Below are positions 54,515 through 63,581 of a DNA stretch of 64,000 nt, one piece after another. Under the pieces are notes generated by a model, which made no database searches, had not been told where the DNA came from, and saw only the letters and a list, made by a program, of their open reading frames with translations. The stretch's first letter is position 1; the number at the start of each line of letters is the position of its first letter. This stretch comes from Flavobacterium sp. (GTDB lineage Bacteria > Bacteroidota > Bacteroidia > Flavobacteriales > Flavobacteriaceae): positions 1-64,000 of the forward strand of contig NZ_JAQSDH010000002.1 of assembly GCF_029945805.1 (NCBI RefSeq), read 5' to 3'. The position numbers and the translations under genes were made by a program.

Positions 54515-55006
54515 ATGGAGAATATGCCATTTAATTTTTACGCAATTATAGCTGCAACGTTTGTAACGTTAATAGTTGGATTTGTCTGGTACAGTCCAAA
54601 GGTATTCGGAACCATTTGGATGAAAGAAACCGGAATGACGGAAGAAAAAGCAAAACAGTCAAACATGTTCAAAGTATTCGTTTTGACAATTATCTACTCT
54701 TTTATGTTTGCATTCATCTTTCCTTCTTTAGTTATTCACCAAATGGGAGCTTTAGGAATGGTTGGTGGTGACCCAACGCTTGCAAAACCATCTTATATCG
54801 CATTCTTAAATGATTATGGTGATGCTTTCAGAACTTTTAAACATGGCGCTTTACATGGTTTTATTTCTGGATTATTTATTGCTTTACCAATTACTGCGAT
54901 AAATGGATTGTTCGAACAAAAATCATGGAAATACATCTTGATTAATGCCGGATATTGGATAATTTCCATGATAATAATGGGCGCTATCATCTGTGGATGG
55001 AAATAA
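54515..55006 (+). CDS. DUF1761 membrane protein
   Basis: The 163-residue protein has four membrane helices (about 8-27, 52-72, 110-130 and 140-160) and the DUF1761 signature (GFVWYSPKVFGTIWMKETGM, then a late GYWIISMIIMGAIICGW). It is an inner-membrane protein of unknown function, widespread in bacteria. A terminator follows directly. Confidence 0.85.
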   Translation: MENMPFNFYAIIAATFVTLIVGFVWYSPKVFGTIWMKETGMTEEKAKQSNMFKVFVLTIIYSFMFAFIFPSLVIHQMGALGMVGGDPTLAKPSYIAFLNDYGDAFRTFKHGALHGFISGLFIALPITAINGLFEQKSWKYILINAGYWIISMIIMGAIICGWK

Positions 55007-55027
55007 ATTAACATTTAATTATAATCG

Positions 55028-55059
55028 AATCGCTCTACATTTGTAAAGCGATTTTTTTT
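55028..55059 (+). terminator. Terminator overlapping the next gene's promoter
   Basis: AATCGCT (55028-55034) pairs with AGCGATT (55047-55053) and is followed by eight T residues. The loop contains TACATTTG (55036-55043), a -7-like element for the gene starting at 55066. That gene would have a leader of only about 15 nt. Confidence 0.6.
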
Positions 55060-55065
55060 ATACTA

Positions 55066-56211
55066 TTGGAACCAATTACCTACTCTATCTATACAACCGT
55101 TGCAAAGCTTCCGGATTCCTGGGATAAAGTTGCTCATGACAATGTTTTCTTGCAAACCCATTACTTGAAGGTTCTTCAAGAATCTGCCCCTACAAACATG
55201 CAGTGTTTCTACATCGGAATTTTTGAAAAAGAACTTCTTATCGGAGTAGCATTGGCGCAATATCTTGACTTAAACAAATTGGAATCCTTTGGAGAACGGG
55301 ATAAGTGTTTTAAAACCTACATTCGGAATTTTGTCTTCAAAAACTTTGCTTCTCACGCTTTGTTTCTTGGCAATAATATGATTACAGGACAAAACGGCTA
55401 TACTTTTAATAAAGAAATTGATTCGGATACGATTTCAAAAATATTGATTGATTGTGCCAATGAGATTACACTTTACTTCAAAAAGAAAAGCATAAAAATA
55501 CATATTGTTTCGTTTAAAGATTTTTATAAAAAGTGTGCAAACGAATTTAAACAGTTCTCTTTTTCGGAAATGTATGAATTCAAAACACAACCCAATATGA
55601 TTTTTGAATTGCATTCGGAATGGAAAACAAAGGAGGACTATATTGGAGCCTTATCCAAAAAATACCGTGACCAATACAAGCGTGCACAGAAAAAATCAGA
55701 AGGAATTACAAGTAGAGAATTACAGTTAGGCGATATACTACTGCAGGAAAAACGAATCTACGAATTATACCATAATGTAGCTAAAAATGCTCCTTTCAAC
55801 ACTTTTTTTCTGCCTAAAAACCATTTTTCTTCTTTCAAAAAAGAATGTGGCAATCGCTTTATTTTGGTTGGATATTATTTGGATGAAATTTTAGTTGGAT
55901 TCCATACCTTATTATTGAACGGAAAAACTTTGGAAACTTATTTCCTAGGCTATGACGAACAAATTCAAAAAGAGAAAATGCTGTATTTGAATATGCTCTA
56001 CAACATGACAAAATTTGGAATCGAAAACCAATTCCAGAAAATAATCTTTGGAAGAACCGCACTAGAAATTAAAAGCTCTATTGGTGCCGAACCTATAATA
56101 ATGTCCGGATTTATCTATCATAACAACAATTTGATCAACAAATATTTCGATAAAATATTTCCAAAATTAGAACCAACGCTTTCGTGGAAGCAAAGACATC
56201 CGTTTAAATAA
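55066..56211 (+). CDS. GNAT-fold (FemAB-like) acyltransferase
   Basis: The 381-residue protein, read from a TTG start, has the double-GNAT-like layout of FemAB/BioF2-type proteins. An N-terminal half ends with HSEWKTKEDYIGALSKKYR and the C-terminal half contains RFILVGYYLDEILVGFHTL and EKMLYLNMLYNMTKF. It is probably a cytoplasmic acyl- or aminoacyl-transferase; the substrate is unknown. There is no alternative ATG before residue 45, so the TTG start is favoured. Confidence 0.7.
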   Translation: MEPITYSIYTTVAKLPDSWDKVAHDNVFLQTHYLKVLQESAPTNMQCFYIGIFEKELLIGVALAQYLDLNKLESFGERDKCFKTYIRNFVFKNFASHALFLGNNMITGQNGYTFNKEIDSDTISKILIDCANEITLYFKKKSIKIHIVSFKDFYKKCANEFKQFSFSEMYEFKTQPNMIFELHSEWKTKEDYIGALSKKYRDQYKRAQKKSEGITSRELQLGDILLQEKRIYELYHNVAKNAPFNTFFLPKNHFSSFKKECGNRFILVGYYLDEILVGFHTLLLNGKTLETYFLGYDEQIQKEKMLYLNMLYNMTKFGIENQFQKIIFGRTALEIKSSIGAEPIIMSGFIYHNNNLINKYFDKIFPKLEPTLSWKQRHPFK

Positions 56212-56215
56212 ATTT

Positions 56216-57091
56216 CTACGGAACAGCAAACTTCATCTGCGCAGGTAAAATTTTAATATCAAGTTTAGTTTCTTGTCCAATATATTCGCCGTCAATTTGA
56301 AAAGGCACTGGCTTGTTTGTGGTAATAGTCGCTTTATCGGTGGAGATAATTTCAACATCCTCAGAGTTCAAAGGAATATTTCCGGTTAGTATCTTTCCGA
56401 AAACAAGCAAATCTAAATTTTTTAAGATTACAATCTCAAACCTACCATCATTCATCTTGCCTTCCGGATTAATGGTTACTCCCGTACCGTATTTTTGCGA
56501 ATTGGCAATCACAATCATGCGTGCGGAACATTCAATCGTTTGATCCTCCGTTTTGATTTTAGCTAAAAATGGCTCTTCCAATTCCGTTAAGGTCGTAACA
56601 ACTTGTAGCGCATAGCCTAGTTTACCTCGTGTGGAACTGTTCTCGTAATTGCGCACTAATTCAGCATTTAATCCCAAATCACTCAAGTGAATGCTTTTTT
56701 TACCATTGATTGAAATCATATCAATTTCCATAAAATGATTATGAAAGGCAACCGCGAGATTTTCTTCAATTGTAGCAGGCAAATTCAAATCAACCGAAAG
56801 TCCGTTTGTAGAACCTGCCGGAAGAATACCAATAATAACATCTTTATCTTCTAATGCTTCTGCTACCATTTTTATGGTTCCATCGCCGCCTGTAATTAAA
56901 ATACGTTCCGGTTTGTGCAAATCATACAGTTTTTTTATAGCTTTTTCATCGCTTTTACCAGAAGTTTCATAAACAATAATCTCAATTTTATATTCTTCGG
57001 CTAAAGCTAACGTCTTTAGTAAAATCTCGCTCTTATCCATATCTCCCGAGATTGGATTCACGATCAAAACGTACTTCTTTTTAGTCGCCAT
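56216..57091 (-). CDS. YegS/BmrU-family lipid kinase
   Basis: The 291-residue protein has the diacylglycerol kinase catalytic domain: IVNPISGD near the start, ITGGDGT (about 75-81) and LPAGSTNGLSVDL, then the beta-rich second domain ending IDGEYIG. It phosphorylates diacylglycerol or a related lipid, probably giving phosphatidic acid. The gene is divergent from the App1-type phosphatase gene, whose known family activity is the reverse reaction. Confidence 0.88.
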   Translation of the reverse strand: MATKKKYVLIVNPISGDMDKSEILLKTLALAEEYKIEIIVYETSGKSDEKAIKKLYDLHKPERILITGGDGTIKMVAEALEDKDVIIGILPAGSTNGLSVDLNLPATIEENLAVAFHNHFMEIDMISINGKKSIHLSDLGLNAELVRNYENSSTRGKLGYALQVVTTLTELEEPFLAKIKTEDQTIECSARMIVIANSQKYGTGVTINPEGKMNDGRFEIVILKNLDLLVFGKILTGNIPLNSEDVEIISTDKATITTNKPVPFQIDGEYIGQETKLDIKILPAQMKFAVP

Positions 57092-57150
57092 AAGCTGAAA
57101 TTGCTAAATAATTTGTAATTTGGAACAGAATATCAAAAGTATAAAATTAA

Positions 57151-58116
57151 ATGAAGCCGATCCTCAAATTATACCGCGGTTATGCGAATGAACAGGAATT
57201 AATTGTAATGGGACACGTTTTTAAGCCGACTTCAAAAGAGGATTATGACTTTCAAAAGAAAAATTTTAAAAATGCTATTTCCGTTATCCGGATGTTTCGC
57301 ATTAAAACTCAAGCCAATGCCGATGTCTATCTTCATTTAAACGGCAAAAAAATCCATACCAGAACGTTACACGATGGCTATTTTAAATTTTGCATTCCGT
57401 ATTCAGAATTAGGAACGGGTTGGCTGGAATATAAAGTTAGTATTTTTTATGAAAATGAAGCAATTGAAGAAACCTCTAGTTTTATTAAACCCCATATTGG
57501 AAACTATGGTTTCATATCGGATATTGATGATACCTTTATAGTATCGCATACTAGAAATCCTTTTCGTAAACTATACATTCTATTATTTAGAAACGTATTC
57601 AACCGAAAGGTGTTTGAAGATGTCGCAGCGCACTATCAAGCCTTAAGCTCTGCGGGACGAAACAACAAAATGGAAAAAAATGCCTTTTTTTATGTCTCAA
57701 GTAGCGAATGGAATTTGTACCGCTTTATAACGCAATTTACAGAAATAAACGAATTGCCTAGAGCTGTTTTATTACTTAAAGATATAAAAACAAGCTTAAC
57801 CGATTTATTTATAACGGGACGTGGCGACCACAATCACAAGTTTGAAAAAATTAAGCATATTTTAGAGTTCTATCCCAACCTACAATACACGCTTTTGGGC
57901 GACGACTCTCAGCACGATGCCTACTTGTATGAAGCCATCTGCAAAATATTTCCAGTGAATGTCAAAGCAGTTTATATTCGGCAAACGGGGAAACATAAAA
58001 AAGAAAAAATCACCGCCTCTTTAAATAACATTTCAGAACTCGACGTAGCCATTTGCTATTTTAAAAAAAGCTCGGAAGCCATTGCACATTCCAAAAAAAT
58101 AGGGTTGATTTTTTAA
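57151..58116 (+). CDS. App1-family phosphatidate phosphatase-like protein
   Basis: The 321-residue protein has the DUF2183/App1 catalytic domain: the DxDxT motif FISDIDDTFIVS (about 127-138), FYVSSSEWNLY and LLGDDSQHD. The N-terminal 120 residues form a beta-rich domain (VYLHLNGKKIHTRTL). App1 of yeast is a phosphatidate phosphatase. It is divergent from the lipid kinase, separated by 59 bp. Confidence 0.85.
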   Translation: MKPILKLYRGYANEQELIVMGHVFKPTSKEDYDFQKKNFKNAISVIRMFRIKTQANADVYLHLNGKKIHTRTLHDGYFKFCIPYSELGTGWLEYKVSIFYENEAIEETSSFIKPHIGNYGFISDIDDTFIVSHTRNPFRKLYILLFRNVFNRKVFEDVAAHYQALSSAGRNNKMEKNAFFYVSSSEWNLYRFITQFTEINELPRAVLLLKDIKTSLTDLFITGRGDHNHKFEKIKHILEFYPNLQYTLLGDDSQHDAYLYEAICKIFPVNVKAVYIRQTGKHKKEKITASLNNISELDVAICYFKKSSEAIAHSKKIGLIF

Positions 58117-58125
58117 TGGATTTTA

Positions 58126-58265
58126 GCCCAGAGTGCAATGAAAATCCTTATTTATAAAAAACTAGGAATTGCTGGTTTTGAAGAACGCCCAACGGAAGTT
58201 CCTTCAAAGCCTTGCAAATACAGTTTTTTATAAATAAGATTGTAATGAAAAGCTGGAAATGGCTC
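58126..58265. repeat. Long interspersed palindrome, extended form
   Basis: CTTATTTATAAAAAACT (58147-58163) and AGTTTTTTATAAATAAG (58222-58238) are a perfect 17-bp inverted repeat. Outside them are arms shared with the repeat at 15959-16027 (GCCC, TGCAATGAAAATC / GATTGTAATGAAAAGCTGG). Inside is a second imperfect hairpin, TTTGAAGAAC (58177) opposite GTTCCTTCAAA (58198). The 155-bp gap between convergent genes is almost wholly this element. Confidence 0.75.
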
Positions 58266-58271
58266 CTAAAA

Positions 58272-60179
58272 TTACAAAGTATCAATCTCGCCTTGAACCA
58301 TTTCCCAGTCTTCGAGTAGTTTGTCCAATTCGGCTTTTTTCTTGTTGTACGCCATGAAGAAATTAGCGTCTTCACTGTGTTTGTCATAATTAGAAGCCAG
58401 CGCTTTATCGTCAGACTGAATGTTGATTTCCAATTGTTTTATTTGGCTTTCAATTTTACTCAAACGGTTTTGAAGCGATTTATTTTTCTTCTGATCGTCG
58501 TAGGAAAGATTTTTATTCTCTTTAGTATTGGCAGAAACCACAACGTCTTTCTTTTCAATTTCACGCATATTATTGGCGTTGCGTTGTTCCAAAAAGTAGT
58601 TGATATCGCCTAAATATTCTTTGATTTTTTGATCTTTAAATTCGTAAACAATATTCGACATGCCTTGAAGAAAATCCCTGTCGTGAGAAACCAAAAGTAA
58701 GGTTCCTTCGTATTTTTTCAAGGCTGCTTTTAGTACATTTTTCGATTTGATGTCCAAGTGATTCGTAGGCTCATCCATCAGCAACACATTGATAGGTTGC
58801 AACAACAATTTACACAAAGCCAAGCGGTTTCGCTCGCCACCCGAAAGCACTTTCACCTTCTTTTCTACATCATCGCCACGGAACAAAAACGAACCCAACA
58901 TATCACGAACGCGCGAACGATTTCCGTCAGTTGCAGCATTCGTCATCGTTTCCAATAACGTGATTTCGCCATCAAGATATTCTGCTTGATTTTGGGCAAA
59001 ATAACCCAACTGAACATTGTGTCCTAGTTTTATCGAACCATCATATTTAAATTCGTTGACAATCGCTTTAATGAACGTCGATTTTCCCTGACCATTTTGA
59101 CCCACGAAAGCAATTTTAGAGCCGCGTTCCACCAAAAGTGAAATGTCTTTCAAAATGGTTTTGTCGCCATACGCTTTGGTTACGTGCTCGGCTTCAATGA
59201 CTACTTTTCCTGGAGATTGCGACAATGGAAACGAAATATTCATCACCGAATTGTCGTCTTCATCCACTTCAATTCGTTCTACTTTATCTAATTTTTTAAT
59301 CAGCGATTGCGCCATGGATGCTTTCGAAGCTTTCGCTCGGAATTTCTCAATTAACTTTTCGGTTTCTTCAATTTTCTTAGCCTGATTTTTTTGCGTAGCC
59401 AATTGTTTTTCGCGTATTTCTTCACGCAGTACTAAATATTCCGAATACGGTTTATTGAAATCATACGCTTTTCCAAGCGAAATCTCAATCGTACGATTCG
59501 TCACATTATCCAAAAACATTTTATCGTGCGAAACAATTACGACAACGCCCGGAAAGTTTCTTAGAAATCCTTCTAGCCAAATGATACTCTCAATATCCAA
59601 GTGATTCGTTGGCTCATCCAGCAACAAAATATCGTTGGATTGCAACAACAATTTTGCCAACTCAATACGCATTCTCCAACCACCCGAAAAAGTATCCGTT
59701 TGGTTGTTAAAATCTTCACGTTTAAACCCTAAACCTAATAAGATCTTCTCGGTTTCCCCAACATAATTATACCCGCCAAGAATTTCATAAAGATGCGATA
59801 CATCGCTCAATTGCTCAATCAAATCAGAATAACCCTGACTTTCATAATCCGTTCGCGTCAACAATTGATGGTTAATCTCGTCAATCTTTACTTCCGCTTT
59901 TTTGATCTCGACAAACGCTTCATAAGCCTCATCTAATACCGTTCTTCCTTGTTCAAAATCGATATCCTGACGCAAAAAGCCCATTCTAACTTCTTTTTCG
60001 GTGGCAATTTGCCCCGAATCGGGCTTGAAATCACCCGCCAATATTTTAAGCATTGTTGATTTTCCGGCACCATTTTTTCCCACAAGTCCTACCCTATCAC
60101 CCGAACCCAATCGAAAAGTCACCTCTTCAAAAAGATACGTACCACCAAACGAAACCGATAAATTATGAATGTTTAACAT
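58272..60179 (-). CDS. ABC-F family ATP-binding protein
   Basis: The 635-residue protein has two ABC ATPase domains without membrane helices: Walker A motifs GKNGAGKST and GQNGQGKST, signatures FSGGWRMRIELA and LSGGERNRLAL, Walker B LLLDEPTNHLD and LLMDEPTNHLD. A charged linker lies between (about 240-310) and a coiled-coil C-terminal extension follows (about 560-630). ABC-F proteins act on ribosomes, in translation control or antibiotic resistance. The subclass (Uup-like from the C-terminal coiled coil) is inferred. Confidence 0.93.
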   Translation of the reverse strand: MLNIHNLSVSFGGTYLFEEVTFRLGSGDRVGLVGKNGAGKSTMLKILAGDFKPDSGQIATEKEVRMGFLRQDIDFEQGRTVLDEAYEAFVEIKKAEVKIDEINHQLLTRTDYESQGYSDLIEQLSDVSHLYEILGGYNYVGETEKILLGLGFKREDFNNQTDTFSGGWRMRIELAKLLLQSNDILLLDEPTNHLDIESIIWLEGFLRNFPGVVVIVSHDKMFLDNVTNRTIEISLGKAYDFNKPYSEYLVLREEIREKQLATQKNQAKKIEETEKLIEKFRAKASKASMAQSLIKKLDKVERIEVDEDDNSVMNISFPLSQSPGKVVIEAEHVTKAYGDKTILKDISLLVERGSKIAFVGQNGQGKSTFIKAIVNEFKYDGSIKLGHNVQLGYFAQNQAEYLDGEITLLETMTNAATDGNRSRVRDMLGSFLFRGDDVEKKVKVLSGGERNRLALCKLLLQPINVLLMDEPTNHLDIKSKNVLKAALKKYEGTLLLVSHDRDFLQGMSNIVYEFKDQKIKEYLGDINYFLEQRNANNMREIEKKDVVVSANTKENKNLSYDDQKKNKSLQNRLSKIESQIKQLEINIQSDDKALASNYDKHSEDANFFMAYNKKKAELDKLLEDWEMVQGEIDTL

Positions 60180-60200
60180 AAAAAGAATTGCAAATTAGTA

Positions 60201-60229
60201 TTGAAAACTTCGCTAAGGATTTACCTTTG
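60201..60229 (+). promoter_or_regulatory. Bacteroidetes promoter for DUF983 gene
   Basis: TTG (60201-60203), 18 bp, then TACCTTTG (60222-60229) matches the consensus. The ATG at 60273 would be used about 36 nt after the start of transcription (near 60236). Confidence 0.7.
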
Positions 60230-60272
60230 CACACACAAGGTCATAAGACCAAAGTGAACGAAGTTAAAATTT

Positions 60273-60662
60273 TTGCAAATGTTAAAAAAAGGATCCAAAC
60301 TAAATAGCATTTTAACAGGAACTTGTCCAAGATGCCAAGAAGAAAGTATGTATGTTGAGAAAAATCCATATAATCTGCCCGAATTATTTCACATGCATGA
60401 AAATTGCAGCCACTGCGGATTGCGTTACCAAATCGAACCTTCCTTTTTTTACGGCGCCATGTATGTAAACTACGGCTTAACTGTAGCCGTTGGAGTCGCT
60501 GCATTTATTATTACCAAAGTTTTACTAGGATTCGAATTGATGTATGCTGTTATTGCCATCATTGTGGCTCTAGTTGTTTTAATGCCTATTAATTCAAGAT
60601 TGTCCCGAAATGTTTACATTAATATGTTTGTCAGTTTTGATAAAGACGCGGCGAAGAAATAA
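60273..60662 (+). CDS. DUF983 membrane protein
   Basis: The 129-residue protein has a zinc-ribbon-like N-terminus (CPRC at 17-20 and CSHC at about 46-49) and two membrane helices (about 68-88 and 90-108). DUF983 proteins are common small membrane proteins of unknown function; the four cysteines could bind a metal. The gene is divergent from the ABC-F gene. Confidence 0.85.
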   Translation: MQMLKKGSKLNSILTGTCPRCQEESMYVEKNPYNLPELFHMHENCSHCGLRYQIEPSFFYGAMYVNYGLTVAVGVAAFIITKVLLGFELMYAVIAIIVALVVLMPINSRLSRNVYINMFVSFDKDAAKK

Positions 60663-61062
60663 TAACAAAATTTGAAAAGCATTTGCTTGTTTTTATCTTC
60701 AATAGAAGCGCATTTTATGAAGCTTTAAATTCACTACAATAGAACCGAATGTTGGCCTTTGGTCATAAATGTTAGGTCTGTTATAAATGTTATGTTTACC
60801 TGCTTTTTTGGGTACTTTGTTCGACTCTTGTTCGACACTTGTTCGGCAGCGCTTCGGCAAAACGATACTTTTAACGAACAAGTGTCGAACAAACCTAAAA
60901 GAACGATAGATCCTAAACCCTAAATGAAGCATAAATGATTTCCATTTAATGCAAAAAACGCAGGCTCTTGCTAAGTCTCCAACATCCTTTTATCGTTAAA
61001 AAGCAACAGTAAAACGGAAATTTAAAAAAAACGTTTACTTTTGCCGACATAAACAACGGAGT
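60663..61062. other. Intergenic region, 400 bp, with inverted repeat
   Basis: No gene is evident. TTGTTCGACACTTGTTCG (60828-60845) and its exact reverse complement (60875-60892) form an 18-bp perfect inverted repeat with a 29-bp centre. The left arm is preceded by a related direct copy (TTGTTCGACTC), so three 11-bp units stand in a row. No T-run follows. A TACTTTTG -7 element (61036-61043) before topA is separate. Confidence 0.6.
61036..61043 (+). promoter_or_regulatory. -7 element for topA
   Basis: TACTTTTG matches the TAnnTTTG consensus 20 bp before the topA ATG. The -33 TTG is not evident at the usual distance. The leader would be very short. Confidence 0.5.
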
Positions 61063-63579
61063 ATGGCAAAGAATTTAGTTATCGTGGAGTCCCCTGCAAA
61101 GGCGAAAACAATCGAAAAATTTCTAGGAAGTGATTATCAAGTAGAATCAAGCTACGGGCACATTGCCGACTTGCCATCCAAGGAAATCGGAGTTGATGTG
61201 CTCAATGGATTCAAACCAAAATACGAAGTTTCATCCGACAAGAAAGCGTTGGTCGCTAAACTAAAAGGATTAGCTAAAAATGCCGAAATGGTTTGGTTAG
61301 CTTCGGATGAGGACCGCGAGGGAGAAGCCATTTCTTGGCACTTAGCGGAAGAATTAAAATTGGATAAAAGCAAAACCAAACGAATTGTTTTCCACGAAAT
61401 TACTAAAAATGCGATCCTAAAAGCCATCGATAACCCAAGAGAAATCGATTATAACTTAGTAAATGCCCAACAAGCGCGAAGAGTTTTAGATCGATTAGTA
61501 GGTTACGAACTTTCACCAGTATTATGGAAAAAAGTTAAAGGCGGATTATCTGCGGGTCGTGTACAATCGGTTTCCGTACGATTAATTGTAGAACGTGAAA
61601 GAGAAATTCAGGAATTCAAAGCAATGGCATCCTATTCCGTTACTGCCGAATTCACCAACGAAGCTGGAAAAATTGTTAAAGCAAAATTGCCTAAAAACTT
61701 CGCTACCCAAAAAGAAGCCGAAGATTTTCTAAATAAAAATATCGGTTCTACTTATAAAGTTGCCGATTTAGAAACCAAACCAACCAAAAAAACGCCAGCG
61801 GCCCCTTTTACCACTTCTACGTTGCAACAAGAAGCTGCTCGTAAATTGTATTTACCTGTTGGAATTACGATGCAAATCGCACAACGTTTGTACGAAGCTG
61901 GACTGATTACTTACATGAGAACGGATAGTGTGAATCTTTCGAAAGAAGCCTCAGACGCAGCACAAGCAGAAATCACAAAATCATACGGTAAGGAATATTC
62001 TAAACCAAGAACCTTTACTACCAAAAGTAAAGGCGCACAAGAAGCTCACGAAGCGATTCGTCCAACAGACATGTCGCGTCATACCGTGAATGTCGAAAGA
62101 GATCAAGCCCGTTTATATGATTTGATTTGGAAAAGAACCTTAGCCTCTCAAATGAGCGACGCCGAATTAGAAAGAACCAACGTAAAAATTGAAGCCAATA
62201 ATCATTCGGAAGTATTCACAGCATCAGGAGAAGTAATCAAGTTTGAAGGATTTCTTAAAGTATATTTGGAAGGAAATGACGACGACGATGAAGAACAAGA
62301 AGGCATGTTGCCTGCTTTAAAAGTGAATGAAAAATTAGGCAACAATTTCATCACCGCCACAGAACGCTACACAAGAGCCGCTTCAAGATATACAGAAGCC
62401 TCTTTAGTAAAAAAATTAGAAGAATTAGGAATTGGGCGTCCGTCAACATACGCGCCTACCATTTCTACCATCATCGCCAGAACCTATGTTGAAAAAGGAA
62501 ACTTAGACGGTGTAGAAAGAAAATATACGCAGCTTACGTTAAAAGATAGTAAAGTTGTAGCGCAAGTATTAAAAGAAAATACAGGATCTGATAAAGGGAA
62601 ATTAGTTCCAACAGATATCGGAACCATCGTTAATGATTTCTTAGTAAAAAACTTCTCAGCCATTTTAGATTATAATTTCACTGCAAAAGTGGAACAAGAT
62701 TTTGACGAAATCGCAGAAGGAAATATTGATTGGTCAAAAATGATGCAAGAGTTCTACGATAAGTTTCATCCCAATGTAACTTTAGTTCAAGAAACTGCCG
62801 AAAGAGAAAGCGGCGAAAGAATTCTAGGTAAAGATCCAAAAACGGGAAAACAAGTTTTAGTTCGTTTAGGTAAATTTGGGCCCGTTGCACAAATTGGCGA
62901 AGCCGATGATGAAGAAAAGCAGTTTGCCAGTTTGCGTCAAGAACAAAATATCGGCAGCATCACTTTAGAAGAAGCTTTGAACTTGTTTTTATTGCCAAAA
63001 AACTTAGGCGTTTATAAAGACGAAGAAGTTGAAGTAAGCAATGGTCGTTTTGGTCCTTACGTTCGTTTCGGAAAACAATTCATATCCTTACCAAAAGGCG
63101 AAGATCCACTAGATGTAACTATGGAGCGAGCTCAAGAATTGATTAACGAGAAAGCGGCCGCTGATGCGCCAATTGCCACTTACAAAAATGAAGGCGTTCA
63201 GAAAGGCGTGGGTCGTTTTGGTCCGTTCTTAAAATGGAATGGCATCTTTATTAATGTAAGCAAGAAATACAACTTTGACAATTTATCGCAAGCGGATATT
63301 GTGGAACTTATTGAAGAGAAATTGCAAAAGAACATTGATAAGGTAATTCACAACTGGGAAGAAGAAGGAATTCTGGTTGAAAAGGCACGTTGGGGAAAAT
63401 CAGTGATTACCAAAGGAAAAATCAAAATAGAGCTCAATAAAGATACTGATGCTTCGGTATTGACTTTGGAGCAAGTAAAGGAAATGATTGCGGCTAAAAC
63501 TCCAGTGAAGAAAACGGCAGCTAAGAAACCCGCAGCCAAAAAAACTACTGTAAAAAAAGCACCCGCTAAAAAGAAATAA
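61063..63579 (+). CDS. topA: DNA topoisomerase I
   Basis: The 838-residue enzyme relaxes negative supercoils. The Toprim domain has VESPAKAKTIEKFLG and the acidic DEDREGEA (82-89), and the catalytic tyrosine is Y284 in LITYMRTDS. The C-terminal region has three degenerate repeats (KFGPVAQIG, RFGPYVRFG, RFGPFLKWNG) in place of cysteine-containing zinc fingers, then a lysine-alanine-rich tail (KKPAAKK-type) that should bind DNA. It is followed 2 bp later by the next gene. Confidence 0.97.
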   Translation: MAKNLVIVESPAKAKTIEKFLGSDYQVESSYGHIADLPSKEIGVDVLNGFKPKYEVSSDKKALVAKLKGLAKNAEMVWLASDEDREGEAISWHLAEELKLDKSKTKRIVFHEITKNAILKAIDNPREIDYNLVNAQQARRVLDRLVGYELSPVLWKKVKGGLSAGRVQSVSVRLIVEREREIQEFKAMASYSVTAEFTNEAGKIVKAKLPKNFATQKEAEDFLNKNIGSTYKVADLETKPTKKTPAAPFTTSTLQQEAARKLYLPVGITMQIAQRLYEAGLITYMRTDSVNLSKEASDAAQAEITKSYGKEYSKPRTFTTKSKGAQEAHEAIRPTDMSRHTVNVERDQARLYDLIWKRTLASQMSDAELERTNVKIEANNHSEVFTASGEVIKFEGFLKVYLEGNDDDDEEQEGMLPALKVNEKLGNNFITATERYTRAASRYTEASLVKKLEELGIGRPSTYAPTISTIIARTYVEKGNLDGVERKYTQLTLKDSKVVAQVLKENTGSDKGKLVPTDIGTIVNDFLVKNFSAILDYNFTAKVEQDFDEIAEGNIDWSKMMQEFYDKFHPNVTLVQETAERESGERILGKDPKTGKQVLVRLGKFGPVAQIGEADDEEKQFASLRQEQNIGSITLEEALNLFLLPKNLGVYKDEEVEVSNGRFGPYVRFGKQFISLPKGEDPLDVTMERAQELINEKAAADAPIATYKNEGVQKGVGRFGPFLKWNGIFINVSKKYNFDNLSQADIVELIEEKLQKNIDKVIHNWEEEGILVEKARWGKSVITKGKIKIELNKDTDASVLTLEQVKEMIAAKTPVKKTAAKKPAAKKTTVKKAPAKKK

Positions 63580-63581
63580 TT

